Shown piece by piece: positions 9,059-16,924 of a DNA stretch of 64,000 nt. The stretch lies in assembly GCF_021390175.1 (NCBI RefSeq), contig NZ_CP090004.1, forward strand, positions 1,426,001 to 1,490,000, read 5' to 3'. Each line of letters begins with the position of its first letter. Position 1 is the first letter of the stretch. The translations under genes were made by a program, and so were the position numbers. The notes beneath the pieces were generated by a model, which worked only from the letters and a program-made list of their open reading frames with translations, was not told the DNA's origin and did not search any database. Source of the DNA: Flagellimonas sp. HMM57. Lineage in GTDB: Bacteria > Bacteroidota > Bacteroidia > Flavobacteriales > Flavobacteriaceae.

Positions 9059-9073
9059 TTTTTACTGTAAAAA
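9059..9073. repeat. Palindrome, copy 2 of 2
   Basis: TTTTTACTGTAAAAA is identical to the core of the palindrome at 9015-9031. No gene lies within several hundred bases downstream on either strand except tRNA-Asn, so the bound factor, if any, is unknown. Confidence 0.5.
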
Positions 9074-9386
9074 TATTATTTACCTCAATTTGTAGCCGTT
9101 TGGGAAACTTTTTGTGTCAAATTTAATTTGACATTGTTTAGTGCTGTTTGAAAGTCTCATTTTAGATTGAAAAAAGGATATTAAGAGGATGGTAGGTGCG
9201 CCCTATCCCAATTTTACTTTACGCGTATCTTTCCGAACACTATAAAATTGGAACAGGATCCATGCGCAAAGTTTAAGGGTAAGGATTTGGGACAAATTGC
9301 AAGTAATTCTAGAAATTTTTAGACTGAAATGTTAAAGTTTAACTCCAAATAAAATTTTTCTCAATCCGAGTGCAAATTGCGTGCAA

Positions 9387-9424
9387 ATAAAAAAGGCTTT
9401 AGAGTTTAATTTCTCTAAAGCCTT
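9387..9424 (-). terminator. Rho-independent terminator of the tRNA-Asn transcript
   Basis: A perfect 12-bp stem (AAGGCTTTAGAG at 9393-9404 with CTCTAAAGCCTT at 9413-9424) with an 8-nt loop. On the minus strand the stem runs directly into a T-run, placing it 11 nt after the end of tRNA-Asn. Confidence 0.85.
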
Positions 9425-9434
9425 ACTATTATTG

Positions 9435-9508
9435 CTCCCCCTCTTGGGCTCGAACCAAGGACCCTCTGATTAACAGTCAGATGCTCTAACCAACTGAGCT
9501 AAGGAGGA
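9435..9508 (-). tRNA. tRNA-Asn (anticodon GTT)
   Basis: Reading the minus strand, a 7-bp acceptor stem (TCCTCCT with AGGGGGA, one G-T pair), a D-arm (TTAGCTCAGTTGGTTAGAGC), an anticodon arm TCTGA-CTGTTAA-TCAGA with anticodon GTT, and a T-arm CTTGG-TTCGAGC-CCAAG are all present. The discriminator base is G, as usual for tRNA-Asn. The 3' CCA is not encoded (GCA follows). A perfect terminator lies just downstream, so it is a single-gene transcript. Confidence 0.96.
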
Positions 9509-9646
9509 ATATTTGTCTTAAGCGGCTGCAAATATAGCAGTTTCTTTATTACGTTACAAACAAAAAAACTTTTTTACCCTTAAAATTTTTTCCAAAATTT
9601 CATAAAAAATCAGAGTGCATTATAGAAACATGCAAAACATCAAAAC

Positions 9647-10963
9647 CTAAATAAAACGCTTCACAAGATTCCAGATATCATTACCGAAGATTACGGCCAT
9701 AAGCCCCATTAAAATAACAAAACCTACTATCTGTCCCCGCTCCAATACTTTTTGACTTGGCGGTCTTCCACTGATCATTTCATATAATAAAAACATGACA
9801 TGTCCGCCATCTAAAGCTGGGATGGGCAAAATGTTCACAAAGGCCAACCAAACGGAGAACATGGCCATGAAGCTCCAGAAAAAAGTCCAGTTCCAAGATG
9901 TTGGCATCATTTCAACAATTCCAATAGGTCCTTTTACTTGCTTATAGGCACCTGTTTTGGAATTGAATATTATTTTGAACTGTCTTACTTGGTCGGTCAA
10001 AACTTTGATAGTTCTAGTGAAACCAGCGGGAACTGCTTGAAAAAATCCAAAGGTATCTGTCGTTCTAAGATCATCATAATCTGGATAAACCCCTATTTTC
10101 GCCTCTTCTGGAACAGTAACGGTGATGGTTTTTTCTTTTCCATCATTTAGTACTTGAATATCCAGCTTTTTATTGGGTGAAGATTGTACGATATCCGTAA
10201 ACTCATCCCAAAAATCAACTTTTTCACCATTGATACGTAAAATTTCATCCCCGGCTGTTATCCCTGCCTCTTTTGCAACAGATGAATCTAAGACCGCTAG
10301 GACTTTGGCCTTTGATCTATATCCAATAAAGTTTCGGCCTTGAGATTCAAGCACTTCTTTTTTGCCTTCGTCGGTCAGTGGAAACGTCAGGTTTTCACCG
10401 TTCCTGTCTACTGTTACTTCATCTCCTAAAATAATATCGAGAACGGCTTCATTAAATCGTTTGGACGGTTTACCATCCACAGCAACTATTTTATCCCCGG
10501 TCTTTAAACCCAGTTTCTCTCCTATTGAATCAACCTGAATACCGTACTTTAAACTTTTTGAAGGAATGTAGGTATCGCCATTATTGAAAAGTAAAAAGGT
10601 GTAGATAATCCATGCAAGAAGAAAATTAACCACTACTCCCCCGATCATTATGATAAGACGTTGCCATGCCGGTTTACTACGAAACTCCCATGGTTTTGGC
10701 TCCTCCTTCATTTGCTCGGTATCCATGCTCTCGTCCACCATACCGGCGATTTTAACGTAACCGCCCAAAGGCAACCATCCAATACCGTAAACAGTCTCCC
10801 CTATCTTTTTCTTGAACAGGGAAAATTTAACATCAAAAAAGAGGTAAAACTTTTCAACTTTGGTTTTAAAATATTTGGCGGGCAGAAAATGCCCCAACTC
10901 ATGCAAAATCACCAAAACAGAGATGATCAACACGAACATCACTATCTGCGTAAAAATACCCAT
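9647..10963 (-). CDS. rseP: RIP metalloprotease RseP (site-2 protease)
   Basis: This is an intramembrane zinc metalloprotease that cuts membrane-spanning anti-sigma factors and remnant signal peptides in the inner membrane. The N-terminal helix carries H21-E22-L-G-H25. The C-terminal NILPIPALDGGH motif supplies the third zinc ligand Asp (about D384). Two PDZ-like domains lie between (about residues 130-200 and 210-280). The ATG at 10963 gives the usual MGIFTQ start; a TTG two codons earlier is in frame. A TACTTTTG box at 10991-10998 (minus strand) gives a short leader. Candidate substrates in this window include the membrane anti-sigma factor at 15243-16034, though that pairing is only inferred. 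Confidence 0.95.
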   Translation of the reverse strand: MGIFTQIVMFVLIISVLVILHELGHFLPAKYFKTKVEKFYLFFDVKFSLFKKKIGETVYGIGWLPLGGYVKIAGMVDESMDTEQMKEEPKPWEFRSKPAWQRLIIMIGGVVVNFLLAWIIYTFLLFNNGDTYIPSKSLKYGIQVDSIGEKLGLKTGDKIVAVDGKPSKRFNEAVLDIILGDEVTVDRNGENLTFPLTDEGKKEVLESQGRNFIGYRSKAKVLAVLDSSVAKEAGITAGDEILRINGEKVDFWDEFTDIVQSSPNKKLDIQVLNDGKEKTITVTVPEEAKIGVYPDYDDLRTTDTFGFFQAVPAGFTRTIKVLTDQVRQFKIIFNSKTGAYKQVKGPIGIVEMMPTSWNWTFFWSFMAMFSVWLAFVNILPIPALDGGHVMFLLYEMISGRPPSQKVLERGQIVGFVILMGLMAVIFGNDIWNLVKRFI

Positions 10964-11104
10964 CGACAACTGTATCTAAATTTAAGCTCACAAAAGTAAG
11001 CTTTTAACACTTTCCTAAAAAAGATGACCATGTCAATTAACGGATTTAAGAAAGTTTTAGCACCAAAACTCATACTTTATCTTGAAGAATCTACCCTATG
11101 GTCG

Positions 11105-11112
11105 TAATTTTG
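11105..11112 (+). promoter_or_regulatory. Promoter box of the SCO1-like gene
   Basis: TAATTTTG matches the Bacteroidota -7 consensus TAnnTTTG. A CTTG about 20 nt upstream could be the -33 element. Only 6 nt separate the box from the ATG at 11119, so transcription should begin at or next to the start codon. Confidence 0.5.
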
Positions 11113-11118
11113 TAGGCT

Positions 11119-11793
11119 ATGCGCTCATTTTTCTCAAAATACAAATTTTTTGGGGTTGTCCTGTTGCTACTTTCTGCAGTCATCATCTATTTGTTTTACA
11201 ATGCGTTGCAGCCAAAAAAAATGCTTCCCGTTTTCCAACCCTCTATGGTAAGTCAAGAATTGGTCGATAGCACTTTGCACTATAAAAAAAAGTACCACAC
11301 CATAGCCGATTTTGAATTGATCAATCAAAATGGCGATATGATAACCCAAAAGAATTATCAAGGCAAGATATATGTGGCAGATTTCTTTTTTACCACCTGC
11401 CCCACCATCTGCCCCATTATGACCAAAAACATGGTGCAGATACAAAATTCGATTTTGGACGATGACAACGTATTGTTGCTGTCCCATTCGGTTACCCCAG
11501 CCATTGATTCCGTACCCCAGTTAAAAAAATACGCCAAAGAAAAGGGCGTTATTGACAAAAAATGGAATTTGGTCACTGGTGATAAAAAACAAATCTATGA
11601 GCTTGCTCGAAAATCATATCTGGCAGTAAAAACCGATGGCGATGGTGGCCCCTATGATATGATCCATACCGAAAACTTTATTCTAGTGGACAAGGAACGA
11701 CGTATTCGAGGTTTTTACGATGGAACCAATCCAGAAGAAATAGAGAAGCTTCTTATAGATTTGGACATCTTAAAAGCCAGCTATTCTGAATAA
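11119..11793 (+). CDS. SCO1/SenC family copper chaperone
   Basis: A thioredoxin-fold, membrane-anchored protein that delivers copper to the CuA site of cytochrome c oxidase or acts as a thiol-disulfide reductase in the periplasm. It has one N-terminal membrane anchor (about residues 11-28) and the copper ligands C94-P-T-I-C98 in FFFTTCPTICPIM with H183 in YDMIHTENF. The length of 224 residues is normal. The divergent neighbour is rseP, and the iron-transport operon follows after 89 bp. No oxidase subunit genes are nearby, so the partner oxidase must be encoded elsewhere. Confidence 0.92.
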   Translation: MRSFFSKYKFFGVVLLLLSAVIIYLFYNALQPKKMLPVFQPSMVSQELVDSTLHYKKKYHTIADFELINQNGDMITQKNYQGKIYVADFFFTTCPTICPIMTKNMVQIQNSILDDDNVLLLSHSVTPAIDSVPQLKKYAKEKGVIDKKWNLVTGDKKQIYELARKSYLAVKTDGDGGPYDMIHTENFILVDKERRIRGFYDGTNPEEIEKLLIDLDILKASYSE

Positions 11794-11842
11794 TTTAAGA
11801 GTGTCTTTTGAATATTTGGAAATCCATATGCGCTTTTTTACC

Positions 11843-11850
11843 TATTTTTG
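11843..11850 (+). promoter_or_regulatory. Promoter box of the feo operon
   Basis: TATTTTTG fits TAnnTTTG. A TTTG at 11815-11818 lies 24 nt upstream as a possible -33 element. The start of feoA is 32 nt further on. No clear Fur-type palindrome is seen around it. Confidence 0.45.
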
Positions 11851-11882
11851 CGCTTAATTAAAATTAATCTAAATAAGATTTT

Positions 11883-12125
11883 GTGGCCACAGTTACCGAT
11901 CTTAAACAAGGGCAAAAGGGAATTATACGTGATTTTTTAGGAACCGCTCTTCCTATAAAGTTATTGGAATTGGGATGCTTGCCAGGTAACATGGTGGAAC
12001 TGATACAGACAGCGCCTTTAAACGACCCTATTTACATCAACGTGAATGGAAGCCACATAGCTATAAGACGTTCTTTGGCTAAACTTATTGAGCTTGATGT
12101 TATTGAAGATTCCACGACCGTATGA
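11883..12125 (+). CDS. feoA: Ferrous iron transport protein A
   Basis: A small cytoplasmic SH3-fold protein (80 residues) that associates with FeoB and supports Fe(II) uptake. The family pattern is visible: TVTDLKQGQKGIIRDFLG, then a LLELGCLPGNMVEL turn and a C-terminal ISGS-like loop (VNGSHIAIRRSLAKLIEL). It begins with GTG at 11883; no ATG is available upstream. Its stop overlaps the feoB start in an ATGA arrangement, showing translational coupling. Confidence 0.93.
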   Translation: MATVTDLKQGQKGIIRDFLGTALPIKLLELGCLPGNMVELIQTAPLNDPIYINVNGSHIAIRRSLAKLIELDVIEDSTTV

Positions 12126-14359
12126 GCAAAAAAATCAATGTTGCACTCATTGGGAATCCTAACACCGGAAAAACTTCCGTTTTTAACCAACTTACCGGAT
12201 TAAAACAGAAAGTAGGCAACTATCCGGGCATCACCGTTGAAAAAAAAGAAGGAATCTGCAAACTACCTATGGGTGTCAAAGCCCATATTCTTGACCTCCC
12301 TGGTACTTATAGTCTAAACACCACTTCATTGGACGAAAGCGTGGTTATAGAGCTTTTGCTAAATAAAAAAGATAAAGATTATCCAGATGTTGCCGTAGTA
12401 GTAAGTGACGTAGAAAACCTAAAAAGGAATCTATTGTTATTTACCCAAATAAAGGATTTACGGATTCCAACAATTTTGGTCATCAACATGTCCGATAGGA
12501 TGTCCAGAAAAGGGATCACACTTGATGTTGAGGCCTTAGAAAAAAAACTGAATACAAAAATTGCCCTGGTAAGTACCCGAAAACGCAATGGCATTGCACG
12601 CATTAAGGAATTGATTGCCGACTATACGGCATTGTCCAATTCACCAAATGTGAATACCGCTAGAATTTCCCCAGAATATTTTGAGCGTTTACAGAAAGCT
12701 TTCCCAAAAGAGGATTTGTACAAACTTTGGTTGGTCATTACGCAAGATGTGAATTTTATGCGTATTGAGAAGAAGCGGATTCAAGATGCCACTTCATTTT
12801 CCACAAAATCCAAAGCAGAGCTCAAAAAACTACAGCATAAAGAAACCGTACTACGTTACAAATTTATTAATGACACTTTAAAAGAAACCTACAAAGTAGA
12901 TTTTCAAGCCGCTAAAGGATTAAGGGCTTCCCTAGACAAAATCTTGACTCATAAGATTTTTGGCTATATTATTTTCTTTGTCATTCTGCTCACTATTTTT
13001 CAGGCTATTTTTGACTGGAGCACTTATCCCATGGACTTTATCGACGAGCAATTTGCAATGGCAGGGGAATGGATCAAAAACACCCTGCCTGCTGGTGTGT
13101 TTACAGATTTATTGGCTGAAGGTATTCTTGCGGGCATTGGGGGCATCGTTATCTTTATTCCACAAATAGCCTTTTTATTCTTGTTCATCGCACTACTTGA
13201 AGAGACAGGGTATATGAGTAGAGTGGTTTTTCTAATGGACAAACTCATGCGCCCTTTTGGGCTAAGTGGCAAAAGTGTCGTGCCGCTTATATCTGGAACC
13301 GCCTGCGCCATCCCTGCAGTTATGGCGACCAGAACTATTGAAAACTGGAAAGAACGATTGATTACCATTTTAGTAACACCGTTTACCACATGTTCTGCCA
13401 GACTACCGGTTTATCTTATCCTTATTGCCCTGGTAATCCCTGAAGGGAGATTTTTAGGATTAAGCTATCAGGCATTAACATTGATGCTCTTATATCTTTT
13501 GGGATTTGGAATGGCCATTTTTTCAGCCATGGTATTGAATAAGATCCTCAAAATAAGAAGTAGTTCTGTTTTTATGGTAGAAATGCCCACATACCGGCTT
13601 CCGCTAATAAAAAATGTTGCCTATACCGTTCTGGAAAAGACCAAAAGTTTTGTTTTTGGGGCGGGAAAGATTATTCTGGCAATTTCAATCGTGCTTTGGT
13701 TCTTGGGCTCCAATGGATATTCCAAAGATTTTAAAAATGCGGAAGAAATCGTAAGCAAAAGAATTGAGGAACAAGGATTGTCCCCCTATAGCAAAAATTA
13801 CATTCAGAATAATATTACTGCATATAAGCAGAATACAAAATTGAGTGTCGTCGACCAGTCTAATGCCATTGGATTAAAATCACTACAAGATTCTGTGCAA
13901 ATAATGACAAATATTCTTAAAGAAAGAGCAAGAGCACAGGAAATAGCAAGCTACCGATTAGAACATTCATACATAGGTAACTTAGGCAAGACTATAGAAC
14001 CTTTGGTACGACCATTGGGCTATGATTGGAAAATAGGAATAGCAGTAATAACCTCTTTTGCAGCTAGAGAAGTATTTGTAGGTACTTTGGCAACCATTTA
14101 TAGTGTTGGCAATGATGAAGAAGAAACCATTAAAAGTAGAATGGCGGCCGAGCTGCACCATTCGGGGAAAAAGCCCCTTTTCAACTTAGCTTCAGGAATT
14201 TCTTTAATGCTGTTCTACGCTTTTGCCATGCAGTGCATGAGTACCTTAGCTATTGTAAAAAAAGAGACCAACTCTTGGAAGTGGCCCTTGTTACAATTAC
14301 TAAGTATGAGCATTATTGCGTATCTTGTAGCATTGACCGCTTATCAAATTCTTAACTAA
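12122..14359 (+). CDS. feoB: Ferrous iron transporter FeoB
   Basis: The inner-membrane Fe(II) permease with an N-terminal GTPase domain. Visible G motifs: G1 GNPNTGKTSVFN (residue 11 on), G3 DLPGTYSL, G4 NMSD. A helical spacer follows (about residues 160-275), then a polytopic region with two Gate repeats (the first at IPQIAFLFLFIALLEETGYM, the second at KSFVFGAGKIILAISIV) and a FeoB C domain between them. Residues about 540-630 form a polar insertion (YSKDFKNAEEIVSKRIEEQG) usual in Bacteroidota FeoB. The 745-residue length is typical. feoA overlaps by 4 nt and a small Cys-rich gene overlaps the stop codon. Confidence 0.96.
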   Translation: MSKKINVALIGNPNTGKTSVFNQLTGLKQKVGNYPGITVEKKEGICKLPMGVKAHILDLPGTYSLNTTSLDESVVIELLLNKKDKDYPDVAVVVSDVENLKRNLLLFTQIKDLRIPTILVINMSDRMSRKGITLDVEALEKKLNTKIALVSTRKRNGIARIKELIADYTALSNSPNVNTARISPEYFERLQKAFPKEDLYKLWLVITQDVNFMRIEKKRIQDATSFSTKSKAELKKLQHKETVLRYKFINDTLKETYKVDFQAAKGLRASLDKILTHKIFGYIIFFVILLTIFQAIFDWSTYPMDFIDEQFAMAGEWIKNTLPAGVFTDLLAEGILAGIGGIVIFIPQIAFLFLFIALLEETGYMSRVVFLMDKLMRPFGLSGKSVVPLISGTACAIPAVMATRTIENWKERLITILVTPFTTCSARLPVYLILIALVIPEGRFLGLSYQALTLMLLYLLGFGMAIFSAMVLNKILKIRSSSVFMVEMPTYRLPLIKNVAYTVLEKTKSFVFGAGKIILAISIVLWFLGSNGYSKDFKNAEEIVSKRIEEQGLSPYSKNYIQNNITAYKQNTKLSVVDQSNAIGLKSLQDSVQIMTNILKERARAQEIASYRLEHSYIGNLGKTIEPLVRPLGYDWKIGIAVITSFAAREVFVGTLATIYSVGNDEEETIKSRMAAELHHSGKKPLFNLASGISLMLFYAFAMQCMSTLAIVKKETNSWKWPLLQLLSMSIIAYLVALTAYQILN

Positions 14360-14508
14360 TGGAACTTCTGCAACACACTTTGATGTATCTGACCTTAACC
14401 GTCGCGATTGGATATTTGTTATGGAAATTTGTGCTCCCCAAGTCTTTGGTTTCAAGCAAAAAAAAGACTTCCAAATCTTGTGGTCAAGAAGATTGTGGAT
14501 GTAGCTGA
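14359..14508 (+). CDS. FeoB-associated Cys-rich membrane protein (49 aa)
   Basis: A small gene that starts on the last base of the feoB stop codon (TAATG). It encodes one membrane helix (about residues 8-27, LMYLTLTVAIGYLLWKFVL), a basic linker and a Cys-rich tail CGQEDCGCS with three cysteines. That is the layout of the small Cys-rich proteins that follow feoB in many bacteria and are thought to help Fe(II) handling or FeoB assembly. It is too short for ordinary gene-length cut-offs, so it is easy to miss. Confidence 0.85.
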   Translation: MELLQHTLMYLTLTVAIGYLLWKFVLPKSLVSSKKKTSKSCGQEDCGCS

Positions 14509-14540
14509 ATATTTGATGGTTGATAAAAAGTCTACTCTTT

Positions 14541-14600
14541 TCGTACTTCGCACTTTTTCCTATTTCATACTTTGTACTTCCCGTCTCGTACTTTGAACGT
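14541..14600. repeat. Degenerate TACTTyG microrepeats
   Basis: Between feoB and the sigma-factor gene the phrase (T)CGTACTT(C/T)G recurs: TCGTACTTCGCACTTT (14541-14556), CATACTTTGTACTTCC (14567-14582) and TCGTACTTTGAACG (14586-14599). The remainder of 14509-14715 holds no gene. Confidence 0.45.
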
Positions 14601-14657
14601 TATCAATAGTCAAACTTCTCCTTAGAAAACAATTTTTCAAAAAAATTCCACTTCTTG

Positions 14658-14687
14658 TGTAACCTTTTCTAAATTCCTGATTCTATA
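14658..14687 (+). promoter_or_regulatory. Candidate ECF-type promoter of the sigma/anti-sigma operon
   Basis: TGTAACC (14658-14664) followed by CTATA (14683-14687) has the look of a promoter read by ECF sigma factors (AAC core in the -35), about 29 bp before the TTG start of the sigma gene. This would make the operon autoregulated. The assignment rests on pattern only. Confidence 0.4.
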
Positions 14688-14715
14688 GCATAACAACACC
14701 AATTAAAAAGAAGAT

Positions 14716-15240
14716 TTGAAAGAGCTTTCAGATGAAATGTTAATGCAAAAAGTTGCTTTGGGCAATCTGGATTTGTTAAAGGTTCTTTTTGACCGACATC
14801 ATAAACACGTATATAATTTTTTGTACAAAATGTCGGGAGACAGCATGTTGAGCGAGGATTTAACACAAGATGTCTTTTACAAATTAATCAAGTATAGAAG
14901 TTCATACAAGAATGGGTCTTTTCTGTCTTGGTTATTCACCATAGCAAGAAATAATTTAAAGACCCATTTTACAAGGAATAATCAAAAACACGATGATATC
15001 GATGTACTCGAATTCAAACCTGCAGAAAATGGGGAAACTGAAAAAGAAGACTATTCGCATTTACAAAACGCACTCAACAAGCTCGATTCAGCAGACAGAG
15101 AACTTATCATCTTAAACCGGTTTCAAGAAGTGAAGTACGAAGAACTGGCAGAAATTATTGGAAGTACTCCAGGAGCTGTAAAAACAAGGGTCTGTAGGGT
15201 ATTGAAAAAACTTAAGAATATTTATTTAGAAAGTATATAG
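14716..15240 (+). CDS. ECF-type RNA polymerase sigma factor
   Basis: A 174-residue sigma-70 family protein with only regions 2 and 4. Region 2 covers about residues 20-90 (LFDRHHKHVYNFLYKMSGD, then AEDLTQDVF-like SEDLTQDVFYKLIKY, WLFTIARNNL). Region 4 covers about 115-170 (LNKLDSADRELIILNRFQEV, then YEELAEIIGSTPGAVKTRVC). The start is TTG at 14716, with a Met at codon 8 as the alternative. It lies 2 nt before its anti-sigma gene and should be held at the membrane until a signal releases it. It probably drives the DUF4097/ankyrin genes downstream. Confidence 0.92.
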   Translation: MKELSDEMLMQKVALGNLDLLKVLFDRHHKHVYNFLYKMSGDSMLSEDLTQDVFYKLIKYRSSYKNGSFLSWLFTIARNNLKTHFTRNNQKHDDIDVLEFKPAENGETEKEDYSHLQNALNKLDSADRELIILNRFQEVKYEELAEIIGSTPGAVKTRVCRVLKKLKNIYLESI

Positions 15241-15242
15241 CT

Positions 15243-16034
15243 ATGAAAGACGACCATATATCAGATTTGTTCCCAGAATATCTGGACAATACATTGAACG
15301 ATAGCGACAAACAAAAGATAGAGCAACATCTGGCAAGTTGTATACAGTGCAAACTAGAGTTGGACGAAATGAAACTCTTGTTCAAAGCCTTTAAAAACGA
15401 TAGTGTTTCTGTTCCTTCGGATAGGCTTTCGGTTAAGTTTGAAGCAGCTTTGAACCAAGAAAAAGCCGCTACCACAAAAATAGTTTCCATTGCTCCCAAA
15501 AAAGAAAAATCCAATTGGGCGTCCAACTTGCTCAAGGTTGCCGCAAGTATTGCACTATTGGTTACTTCTTTTCAAATAGGTAGGGTGATACAATCACAGA
15601 AAAACAATCAAGAGTTGGTTGTTCTACAAGACGAGACCCTTCAGTTTAAGCAAGCTGCAATGCTTTCTTTAATGGAAAACCAATCTGCAAGCAAACGCAT
15701 TCAAGGCGTAAATTATATTGAGGAATTTCCAAATCCAGACGAAGCTATCGTGAAAGCATTAACGGACCGATTGCTTTATGACGAAAATGACAACGTACGG
15801 TTAAATGCCTTTGAAGCACTATCAGGTTTCACTACTTCGGAAACAGTAAAAATCGCTTTTATTAAGGCATTGGAACAAGAGAAAAATCCAAGCATACAGG
15901 TTGCTATAATACAAGCATTGGTGAAAATACAGGAAAAAAAAGCCATAGGTCCTATGCAAAAATTATTGGAAAAAGAGGATACACAACCTTTTATCAAAAA
16001 AGAAATTGAACAAGGATTACCAAAAATTATATAA
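15243..16034 (+). CDS. Transmembrane anti-sigma factor with C-terminal HEAT-like repeats
   Basis: The N-terminus is a zinc-finger anti-sigma domain (zf-HC2) with H29-x3-C33-x2-C36 in QHLASCIQCKLEL. A basic linker and one membrane helix follow (about residues 93-113, NLLKVAASIALLVTSFQIG). The periplasmic part (about residues 140-263) has alpha-helical repeats of HEAT type: ALTDRLLYDENDNVRLNAFE, AFIKALEQEKNPSIQVAIIQ, ALVKIQEKKAIGPMQKLLEK. A zinc finger facing the sigma factor and a repeat domain facing outside suggest that protein binding in the periplasm controls release. RseP at 9647-10963 is a plausible protease, by inference. Confidence 0.85.
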   Translation: MKDDHISDLFPEYLDNTLNDSDKQKIEQHLASCIQCKLELDEMKLLFKAFKNDSVSVPSDRLSVKFEAALNQEKAATTKIVSIAPKKEKSNWASNLLKVAASIALLVTSFQIGRVIQSQKNNQELVVLQDETLQFKQAAMLSLMENQSASKRIQGVNYIEEFPNPDEAIVKALTDRLLYDENDNVRLNAFEALSGFTTSETVKIAFIKALEQEKNPSIQVAIIQALVKIQEKKAIGPMQKLLEKEDTQPFIKKEIEQGLPKII

Positions 16035-16045
16035 ACAAAAGTAAA

Positions 16046-16090
16046 GTGCTGAGCGCAGTCGAAATAGCTGTGTTGAGCGAAGTCGAAACA
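16046..16090. repeat. Two copies of the GAGCGnAGTCGAAA repeat
   Basis: GTGCTGAGCGCAGTCGAAAT (16046-16065) and GTGTTGAGCGAAGTCGAAAC (16070-16089) stand in tandem between the anti-sigma gene and the first DUF4097 gene. Two further copies precede the ankyrin gene. Confidence 0.75.
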
Positions 16091-16106
16091 TCAAAAACGA
16101 AAAATC

Positions 16107-16859
16107 ATGAAACAGTTAACACTAATTTTATTCGCATTTGTCATAGGAACAAGTGCTAAATCCCAAACAGATTACACCAAATCCCTAAGTGGTATTGAAT
16201 GGGTCAAAATCGAATCAAAATCGGACATTATCCTAAAGACACATTCTGCGGATGAACTATTGATAAAAAACAGTAGAAGCTCAGAAGTATCCCAAAGGGC
16301 GAAAGGCCTTAGACTTATTGGCGAAGGAGGCTCCGACAATACCGATGTTGGTTTTTATGTAGTACAGGATGGAAACACCTTGATTGTCAAAAACCTGAGA
16401 AAGAATGACGAAGGCGAAATCTACTTGCCCAAGGACCAAAATGTATCGGTTAAAAGCACATGGAATGGCGACATTGAGATGAGCGGCTTTCATGGAGAAA
16501 TCGAAGCAGATGCGGAATTAAACGGTAGTATAGAGATCTTGGATGCAAGAGGCCCTGTTACCGCTAATGCCTTGAACGGCGAAATTAACGTGGTTTTTGG
16601 AAAAGTAAATCAAGACTCTCCCATCTCTATTTATACCACAAATGACGAAGTGGATGTCACCCTCCCTTCGGATACTCCATCAGACTTGGTCATGAGTACG
16701 ACCAATGGAGATATTTATACCGATTTTGAGCTTACGCGGGAAGAAAAGGATGGACTAAAATCAATGTCCGGCAGAAAAGTAAAAGCAACGATCAACAATG
16801 GAGGAGTGAATATCTCACTAAAGTCCACCAATGGAACTATTTATCTAAGAAAAAAATAA
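16107..16859 (+). CDS. Secreted DUF4097-type beta-helix protein
   Basis: A 250-residue exported protein (signal MKQLTLILFAFVIGTSAKSQ). The body is a run of short beta strands with repeating motifs such as SVKSTWNGDIEMSGF, ANALNGEINVVFG and STTNGDIYTDF. That 'xNGxI' ladder is typical of DUF4097/DUF2807-like adhesin-type beta-helices. The role of these families is not settled; they often follow ECF sigma/anti-sigma pairs in Bacteroidota. It shares domain type and leader sequence with 17622-18335, so one is probably a copy of the other. It is likely under control of the sigma factor upstream. Confidence 0.8.
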   Translation: MKQLTLILFAFVIGTSAKSQTDYTKSLSGIEWVKIESKSDIILKTHSADELLIKNSRSSEVSQRAKGLRLIGEGGSDNTDVGFYVVQDGNTLIVKNLRKNDEGEIYLPKDQNVSVKSTWNGDIEMSGFHGEIEADAELNGSIEILDARGPVTANALNGEINVVFGKVNQDSPISIYTTNDEVDVTLPSDTPSDLVMSTTNGDIYTDFELTREEKDGLKSMSGRKVKATINNGGVNISLKSTNGTIYLRKK

Positions 16860-16861
16860 GC

Positions 16862-16907
16862 TGTACAGAGCGAAGTCGAAATACTTGTGCTGAGCAAAGT
16901 CGAAACA
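16862..16907. repeat. Two copies of the GAGCGnAGTCGAAA repeat, second site
   Basis: TGTACAGAGCGAAGTCGAAA (from 16862) and TGTGCTGAGCAAAGTCGAAA (from 16886) lie right after the DUF4097 stop codon. The second flows into the leader CATCAAAAAACGAACAATC shared by the neighbouring genes. Confidence 0.75.
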
Positions 16908-16924
16908 TCAAAAAACGAACAATC

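Larger units (their letters stand above)
8535..9386. other. 850-bp gene-free interval beside tRNA-Asn
   Basis: No open frame of coding character was found. Structures seen: a 10-bp inverted pair TAGTGTTTAC (8881-8890) and GTAAACACTA (9045-9054) bounding about 174 bp; two palindromes with the same 15-bp core (9015-9031 and 9059-9073); and GTAACA/TGTTAC near 8934-8956. Position next to a tRNA gene fits an old integration site, but no integrase is left. Confidence 0.5.

Noticed and set aside
9393..9424. Hairpin read as an attachment site
   Set aside because: The perfect 12-bp stem with a T-run on the minus strand is explained by a terminator of tRNA-Asn.
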